Positions 26,439-31,578 of a DNA stretch of 31,578 nt are shown here, in pieces. Every line of letters starts with the position of its first letter. The stretch's first letter is position 1. This DNA is from an uncultured Methanobrevibacter sp. GTDB lineage: Archaea; Methanobacteriota; Methanobacteria; Methanobacteriales; Methanobacteriaceae. The position numbers and the translations under genes were made by a program. The notes below the pieces were generated by a model. The model was not told the origin of the DNA. It did no database searches and saw nothing but the letters and a program-made list of their open reading frames with translations. The stretch covers positions 1-31,578 of the forward strand of contig NZ_CALCYR010000203.1 in the NCBI RefSeq assembly GCF_937906425.1, in the 5' to 3' direction.

Positions 26439-29294
26439 TCAATGGTTTAATATCCACTCATAAACCCTTTTACAATTATTATCATCTATAAACTTAAAGA
26501 AATCCTCAACATTTTCCCTAAAATTATCTTCCATTTCAAAATCATTGCTTATATAAAATTCAATCTTATCAATCAAATCGCTTTCCTTTTCAATCACTTC
26601 ACCAAAGCCCATTGAGCCATAATCAAAATAACCCTTATCATAATGATAATCCTCATTTGCCTGATAATAAATCACAGGCTTTTTAAGATAGGCAAAATCA
26701 AAAAAGACTGAAGAGAAATCAGTTATGAGAAGAGAGGAATTTTTGAATAAAACTTGATACGAACTATCCAAATCCACAATTATCTCATCATTTAAATTAA
26801 AATAGCTCAAATAATCCATCATCTCTGCATGGGGCTTAAATATTAACTTATACCCTTTTTCTTTTAAAATTGAAAATAATCTTTCATTATTTAAAAAACT
26901 ATTTAAATTCCTAAAGTAATCTGAACTTAAAAAAAGATTCCCCCTCTCCAAATCCTTTCTCCAAGTAGGCATGAACAGTATCTGTTTGGAATAATTATTC
27001 CTATTTTCACTCAAAAGATCTTTAAAGGCATAGATGTTTTCATTCAATAGATTATCAAATCTAGGAAAACCTAAAACAGGAATGATGCTCTCATCATAAT
27101 TATATCCCTCATTTAAGAAGGATTCCCTTTCCAAATCTGAAACAGTGAGAATCAAGGAAAGATTATTATTGTATTTTTTAACAAATTTGGAAATGTCATC
27201 CTTAGTTACACCATGTTGCAAAAAGAGTCTTTCTGCAGTGATTAAACCGGAATACAATTCCTTATTATCATGTTCATAGAAGGGATTAATGAATTCCTCA
27301 TTAGTGTAAGAGGAAATGGCCTTTTCAGCGAATAAATATAAAATCTTATGCTTTAGGGATGCAAATGACAAGACATGTGATGAAAAGTCTTTTTTATTAT
27401 TTTTTGCCAAACCCTTCATATATTCAAATGATTTGCTGTTTCCATTTACTGCAAAATACTTTTCAACATTATCATCTTGCCCCAAGGCATAATCAAATAA
27501 ATGTTTTGCATTATCATCCGCAAAATCTGTCCTGTCTGAGAAAATCCAAATTCTCCTATTTTTATAAAATGGATATAAAATATAATAAATCAACTTCACA
27601 TAAATCGAATTTAGATAAAAGTTTGGCTTATCCTTTAAAATTCTTTTAAAATTACTGAATTCGTAACGAATCATAGAAAAATAACTATAAGGAAGTATAT
27701 GGAGTTTTAAATCTTTTAAAAGAACAATATAATCCTCTTTTGAAAAATAAGCACTGTATTTAGATAAACCAAGATTATGATTAAGGCCAAGCAAGAGTTC
27801 ATAGGAAGCGGATATTTCACCGTCATCATAATCTATGAAAAACTCCAAATCACTGATTTCCCCCTTGTTTAAGGGAATGCTGACATCAAAATTGAAAAGG
27901 TATATCCAGTCATAAGTCAAATATTTGCGAGTATTGCGTTCAGGGGTATTGTATTTGATTTTTTTAGAGTGAAACTCTTCAACTGAATTTGAATTGTATT
28001 TGATTTTTTTAGAGTGAAACTCTTCAACTGAATTTGAACCTTTAGCATCAACGGCCTTTTTAAGAACCCTTATGGAAAAATTATTATCATTAAAGTTTGA
28101 TATAAACATTCCGGAAATATTCAGATTATTATTCTTGATTTCAACAATGTCCAGCCATATTCTATGAATGTTTAATCTGTCAATGGAATAATCTCCTGTT
28201 TTTAAAACAAGGAAATTGTCTTCCAAAAGGACATATTCCCTATTTGAAAAGGATTTGCTACCTGTCTTTAAGGAGTCATTGTTATATAAGAACATGAAAA
28301 ATGACTGGGAATCCTTTTCCAGATTCTCATTATCAATTATGACACTTTTATCAATATGGCTTAAAACCTGATACAAAAGATTCCAAAACTCATCTATCGC
28401 CTTATTTGAATCTATGCTTAAGTCAGACCCTTCAGCTTCGCCTTCATCTTCTCTTAAAACATCAAGATCAGGTGTTTTCAGCAACCATTGAAGGTCATAG
28501 GCAAAAAGATATTGTATAAACTTAGGAACTTCCCCTTCAGTTTCAATGCAATAGTCAATCAAAACCTTGTAAAAGTCCCTTAACCTGTCTGTAAAATACT
28601 CTTTTTTAGTACTTGCAGAGTCAACTGTAGAATCCCTTGCAGTCCTTTGCCTATAAAAGTATTCGCAGCTACTTACAACACCAAGTCTCTTCTTTTCAAG
28701 CAAAATTTTATTTATCAGCAAGGCATCCTCAAGATTAACCAAATTTTCATCAAATCTTAAATCCCCAATGGATTCATATTTTATGAAAGCGGAGGATGAT
28801 GATAGAATGGGATTGTTTGCCTCAAGACTTAAATCAATTACCCTAGTTCCCAAGTCAAACTTATTGTTTAATCTGTGGGGACCATTTCTTCTCTCAAATA
28901 GTGTCATTGGTATTGCAAGTATATCTATATTTGATTCATTTTTTTCAAAAAAAGTATAAACATCATTTAATGCATTTAGTGACAAATAATCATCACTGTC
29001 TAAAAAATTAATGTATTTTCCTTGAGCGTATTTTAAACCTAAGTTACGTGCACTTGCCTGACCGCCGTTGGTTTTTCTAAGTGCAATTATATTGTTTGGA
29101 AACTTGTCCTGATATTCAAGTGAAATCCTGTATGAATCATCACTGCTGCCATCATCAACTAGAATCAGCTGAACATTCTCTTCAAAACCGATTGACTGCT
29201 TGACAATGGAATCAATGGCTTCATTTAAATAATCCTCAACATTATATACAGCCATTATAATTGAAAATTTAAATGAAAATTGATCTTTGCCCAT
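26439..29294 (-). CDS. Bifunctional GT2 glycosyltransferase / CDP-glycerol glycerophosphotransferase
   Basis: The product is 951 residues with the same plan as the 909-residue relative. The GT2 module has FSIIMAVYN, LVDDGSSDDS and LDSDDY within the first 110 residues. The long linker contains YSIDRLNIHRIWLDIVEI. The C-terminal Glyphos_transf module has IWIFSDRTDFADDN, FLQHGVTKDD (near 690), MPTWRK, FKPHAEM, TDFSSVFFDFAYLKKP (near 855) and VEDFFKFIDD. KPHAE replaces the usual KPHPE/N. A perfect 45-bp tandem duplication (27948-28037) gives two copies of SNSVEEFHSKKIKYN inside the linker. ATG 29292-29294 follows AGGTG by five bases. It lies 142 bp after the acyltransferase gene, probably in one transcription unit with it and the ABC ATPase, which ties it to polymer export. 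Confidence 0.9.
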   Translation of the reverse strand: MGKDQFSFKFSIIMAVYNVEDYLNEAIDSIVKQSIGFEENVQLILVDDGSSDDSYRISLEYQDKFPNNIIALRKTNGGQASARNLGLKYAQGKYINFLDSDDYLSLNALNDVYTFFEKNESNIDILAIPMTLFERRNGPHRLNNKFDLGTRVIDLSLEANNPILSSSSAFIKYESIGDLRFDENLVNLEDALLINKILLEKKRLGVVSSCEYFYRQRTARDSTVDSASTKKEYFTDRLRDFYKVLIDYCIETEGEVPKFIQYLFAYDLQWLLKTPDLDVLREDEGEAEGSDLSIDSNKAIDEFWNLLYQVLSHIDKSVIIDNENLEKDSQSFFMFLYNNDSLKTGSKSFSNREYVLLEDNFLVLKTGDYSIDRLNIHRIWLDIVEIKNNNLNISGMFISNFNDNNFSIRVLKKAVDAKGSNSVEEFHSKKIKYNSNSVEEFHSKKIKYNTPERNTRKYLTYDWIYLFNFDVSIPLNKGEISDLEFFIDYDDGEISASYELLLGLNHNLGLSKYSAYFSKEDYIVLLKDLKLHILPYSYFSMIRYEFSNFKRILKDKPNFYLNSIYVKLIYYILYPFYKNRRIWIFSDRTDFADDNAKHLFDYALGQDDNVEKYFAVNGNSKSFEYMKGLAKNNKKDFSSHVLSFASLKHKILYLFAEKAISSYTNEEFINPFYEHDNKELYSGLITAERLFLQHGVTKDDISKFVKKYNNNLSLILTVSDLERESFLNEGYNYDESIIPVLGFPRFDNLLNENIYAFKDLLSENRNNYSKQILFMPTWRKDLERGNLFLSSDYFRNLNSFLNNERLFSILKEKGYKLIFKPHAEMMDYLSYFNLNDEIIVDLDSSYQVLFKNSSLLITDFSSVFFDFAYLKKPVIYYQANEDYHYDKGYFDYGSMGFGEVIEKESDLIDKIEFYISNDFEMEDNFRENVEDFFKFIDDNNCKRVYEWILNH
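27948..28037. repeat. Perfect 45-bp in-frame tandem duplication
   Basis: Units 27948-27992 and 27993-28037 are identical. Each codes 15 residues (SNSVEEFHSKKIKYN) in the linker of the 951-residue fusion enzyme. Absence of any difference implies a recent origin or continuing homogenisation. Confidence 0.97.
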
Positions 29295-29346
29295 AAAAAC
29301 ACCTTAATCTTAAAAAAAAGAAAAAATGAATAAAAATTAACATTTT

Positions 29347-29458
29347 AAAATTTTAAGGTTTAATTGCAAACCTACCATCAAACAATTTAAAATTTTAAGG
29401 TTTAATTGCAAACCTACCATCAAACATTTTAAAATTTTAAGGTTTAATTGCAAACCTA
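29347..29458. repeat. 42-bp tandem repeat derived from the 3' end of the acyltransferase gene
   Basis: The phrase AAAATTTTAAGGTTTAATTG starts at 29347, 29389 and 29431. The third copy is partial and contains the stop and last codons of the acyltransferase gene, coding RFAIKP. The two downstream copies repeat that coding end plus CTACCATCAAAC. The period is exactly 42. Confidence 0.95.
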
Positions 29459-30249
29459 TTTTTTCGCTTATTTTTAATAAATAACTTTTGAATAAACTCC
29501 AATCTCTCCTCAACCGCCAAATCCTTTAAAATCTTATCTAAATCATCCATTGACAATGTTTCATTACTTGCAAAATCATAGATAAAAGTATCATTCTTGT
29601 ATACTGCAGTATTTTCAGTATCCTCTGGAGTGAATGTTCCCACAAAATTCTTTGTAAAGAAAACATCTCTTTTAATTACTCTTGCAGGATTTCCAACCAG
29701 ATAAGTGTTTGATTCAATAATATCCAATGGAGGAATAAAACTTTGAACTCCTATAATCGCTCCAGACCCGATTTTTGATCCTCTTGAAATATAAGTGAAA
29801 TGATCTATCCAGACATGATCTCCAATAAAAATACTTTCAGAGTGGTTTACCCTTTGGAAGCTGTTAGAATCATAAATCGGATAGGTGTCAATTGTTCTTA
29901 ATGTAACATTGTTTCCTATTACATTGTCTTCACCAATAATTACATTTTGCCTTTCCTGAACATTAATGCTTAATGGAGCTCCCAAATCATTGTTTTTTCC
30001 AATGAAAATTGTGGAATTGTTGCGGATGTAAACCTCCAGAACATAATCCTTATCAGTATAGGACAGGAATATGATGGAATTGTTTCCAACAAAGTTAATA
30101 TGTGACTTTTTTAATTTTATACCTGAATCACAGAATAAAATATTGTTAAATCCATAAAACTTAATTTCAGAGTTTTCTAAATCTATATCCCCAATTATCT
30201 TATTTTCCACCAAATTATCAATGTCATTTGAATTTTTCACTGCTTCCAT
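29437..30249 (-). CDS. Hexapeptide-repeat (left-handed beta-helix) acyltransferase
   Basis: The product is 270 residues. From about 20 to 190 the sequence has the imperfect hexapeptide pattern of LbH acyltransferases, for example IIGEDNVIGNNVTL, IFIGDHVWIDHFTYIS and SKIGSGAIIGVQSFI. It ends in GNPARVIKR (near 180-188), the motif that closes the acetyl-CoA-using members. A 75-residue C-terminal extension follows, mostly helical with a basic end (KNKRKNRFAIKP). Such enzymes O-acetylate sugars of surface polymers. It starts at ATG 30247-30249, with AGGGGAT about ten bases before. It lies between the ABC ATPase gene and a fusion polymerase on the same strand. The substrate is inferred to be the exported polymer or its precursor. 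Two duplicated copies of its 3' end lie downstream. Confidence 0.85.
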   Translation of the reverse strand: MEAVKNSNDIDNLVENKIIGDIDLENSEIKFYGFNNILFCDSGIKLKKSHINFVGNNSIIFLSYTDKDYVLEVYIRNNSTIFIGKNNDLGAPLSINVQERQNVIIGEDNVIGNNVTLRTIDTYPIYDSNSFQRVNHSESIFIGDHVWIDHFTYISRGSKIGSGAIIGVQSFIPPLDIIESNTYLVGNPARVIKRDVFFTKNFVGTFTPEDTENTAVYKNDTFIYDFASNETLSMDDLDKILKDLAVEERLEFIQKLFIKNKRKNRFAIKP

Positions 30250-30284
30250 AAAAATTCAATCCCCTAAAACCATTTTCATAATCA

Positions 30285-30350
30285 AATAAGAATAAAATAA
30301 AATAAAATAATATAAAATAATATAAAATAAAATTAAATATTGGATTTAAT
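30285..30350. repeat. AATAAAATAAAAT-type simple repeat
   Basis: Short A/T units (AATAA, AAAATAAT, TATAAAATAA) repeat between the ABC ATPase gene and the acyltransferase gene. On the minus strand these are T-rich and could weaken transcription between the two genes. Confidence 0.6.
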
Positions 30351-30405
30351 TAAATAAATCCAAAACAATAAAAAATAATAAAAAATAAAAAAATATCAGA
30401 ATGTA

Positions 30406-31578
30406 TTATCTGAATCGGATATTCTTCAATTGTTCCTTATCAGCCTTTTCAGCATCCTTTAGATAATTATTGCAAACCTCATTAACTTCTCCAATTTCTC
30501 TCACTCGTCCCTGATCTATCCAAATGGCCTTGTCACACAATTGTCTGATTTGAGGAATGGAATGGGAAACGAGAATAACTGTAGTTCCGGAATCCATTAA
30601 GGAACGAATCTTGTCACTGCTTTTCTTTTGGAAATTTACATCCCCTACACCAAGAACCTCGTCAATGATTAAAATGTCAGGCTCTACAATGGTAGCTATT
30701 GAAAATCCTAATTTTGCCAGCATTCCTGAAGAGTAATTCTTAATAGGGAAATCTATAAAGTCCTCAAGCTCTGAAAATTCAACAATTTCATCAAACTTGG
30801 ACTGTAAAAATTCCTTGCTGTAACCAAGAACAGCACCATTCAAATAGATATTTTCCCTTCCGGAATAATTGTGATCAAAACCTGCGCCTAATGCAAGCAA
30901 AGGAGAAATCTTACCGTAAGTTTCAACTGTTCCCTCCTCTGGAGGATAGATTCCGGTTATCACATTGAGCAAGGTACTTTTTCCTGCACCATTATAACCG
31001 ATAACCCCTATTTTCTCTCCCTTGTAAATTTCAAAGGAAATATTTTTTAAAGCCTGGAATCTTTGTTTTTCGGCCTTATTACGTTTAAGAGTACGGATAA
31101 AAAGTTCCTTTAAATTATCAATTTTATCATTTGCAACATCAAAGCTTAAGGAAACGTTGTTTACAACAACGGATAATTCCCTATCCTCTTCATGAATAAT
31201 ATCAGATATTAATGAATCAACATCATTAGACTTTTCCGCAGAAGTGCTTTGCGAATCTGAATTTTCAGTTTCCAATTCAGAACCTGTTTCTGAATCATCA
31301 GCAGAATCATCTTCAAGCTCTTCGCCTATAAGGTTAGAAATTAAGGAATCAACATCTGTAGCTTTAAAATCATCATTTTCATCCTCTTCAATTGAAGAGT
31401 CGGGAACACTCTCTTCCACAGATTCTTCAATTTCACCACCTGAAGAATCAACATCAGCGTCTAAAGAAGAATCCAAAACATCATCAACCCCAGAATCAAC
31501 ATCATCAACTAAAGAAGAATCCAAAACATCATCAACCCCAGAATCAACATCATCAACTAAAGAAGAATCCAAAACATC
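30406..31578 (-). CDS. TagH/Wzt-like polysaccharide ABC exporter ATPase, 5' end outside window
   Basis: The 390 codons in the window are open to the right edge. The first possible start inside (TTG 31570-31572) is merely a Leu in the repeat, so the real start lies beyond. The ATPase domain has Walker A GYNGAGKST (30973-30999), the signature YSSGMLAKLGFS typical of TagH/Wzt ATPases (about 30700-30740), Walker B ILIIDEVLGVGD and the switch SHS. In the TagH/Wzt family this protein powers export of teichoic acid or O-antigen-like chains with a TagG/Wzm permease, which is not in the window. The unusual part is the N terminus: at least 145 residues of acidic Asp/Ser/Glu sequence with 16-residue repeats (LDSSLVDDVDSGVDDV), plus two DVDSLIS motifs just before the ATPase. 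Confidence 0.88.
   Translation of the reverse strand, partial: DVLDSSLVDDVDSGVDDVLDSSLVDDVDSGVDDVLDSSLDADVDSSGGEIEESVEESVPDSSIEEDENDDFKATDVDSLISNLIGEELEDDSADDSETGSELETENSDSQSTSAEKSNDVDSLISDIIHEEDRELSVVVNNVSLSFDVANDKIDNLKELFIRTLKRNKAEKQRFQALKNISFEIYKGEKIGVIGYNGAGKSTLLNVITGIYPPEEGTVETYGKISPLLALGAGFDHNYSGRENIYLNGAVLGYSKEFLQSKFDEIVEFSELEDFIDFPIKNYSSGMLAKLGFSIATIVEPDILIIDEVLGVGDVNFQKKSSDKIRSLMDSGTTVILVSHSIPQIRQLCDKAIWIDQGRVREIGEVNEVCNNYLKDAEKADKEQLKNIRFR
31463..31578. repeat. 48-bp in-frame tandem repeat at the window edge
   Basis: Identical units start at 31463, 31511 and 31559, and the last is cut by the window end. Each codes 16 acidic residues (LDSSLVDDVDSGVDDV). The array probably continues outside. 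A diverged partial unit (SSLDADVDSS) precedes it at about 31443-31466. Confidence 0.95.

Noticed and set aside
29347..29458. Possible CRISPR array
   Set aside because: Repeats are contiguous with no unique spacers, only three copies exist, and one overlaps a coding end. No cas gene is present.

Overview
The window looks like chromosomal DNA from a gut or rumen methanogen close to Methanobrevibacter (Methanobacteriales). It is very AT-rich. Genes are preceded by archaeal-type GGTGA/AGGAG ribosome sites, several genes start with TTG or GTG, and TATA-like stretches replace bacterial -35/-10 boxes. One protein has the classic Methanobrevibacter adhesin-like build: signal peptide, GGAI-type right-handed beta-helix repeats and Ig-like repeats. 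The genus is inferred from gene content, not from a marker gene.

Almost everything here serves cell-surface glycopolymer synthesis, and most genes are on the minus strand. (1) 97-5392: a stand-alone CDP-glycerol glycerophosphotransferase-family enzyme and a very large GT2/glycerophosphotransferase fusion carrying an unusual Ser/Asp-rich insertion. (2) 5783-7873: a small membrane-anchored protein of unknown function, the 3' stump of a broken gene, and a decayed DDE transposon with recognisable inverted ends. (3) 7926-17976: a capsule-like sugar cassette of UDP-glucose dehydrogenase, three GT2 genes in an operon (one with three GT2 modules), GalU and UDP-galactopyranose mutase. A second fragment of the same transposon lies at about 18003-18425 in the opposite orientation, so inward-facing relics bracket the cassette. 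(4) 18451-20676: another coiled-coil GT2 gene and a small methyltransferase. (5) 21135-29294: two more GT2/glycerophosphotransferase fusions flanking an adhesin-like surface protein. (6) 29437-31578: a hexapeptide-repeat acyltransferase and a TagH/Wzt-like ABC exporter ATPase, whose acidic repeat-bearing N terminus runs off the window.

Read together, GalU makes UDP-glucose, Ugd converts it to UDP-glucuronate and Glf makes UDP-galactofuranose. Nine GT2 modules in seven genes, plus four glycerophosphotransferase-family modules, would assemble glycans and alditol-phosphate polymers. The ABC ATPase, with a permease outside the window, would export them. The simplest overall reading is a teichoic-acid-like or phosphoglycan polymer system in a pseudomurein-walled archaeon. 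The donor, the polymer structure and the acceptor cannot be read from sequence.

Short tandem repeats are a second theme. Most of the larger intergenic gaps carry their own repeat family. Two gene 3' ends are duplicated just downstream, and in-frame repeats lie inside five proteins.
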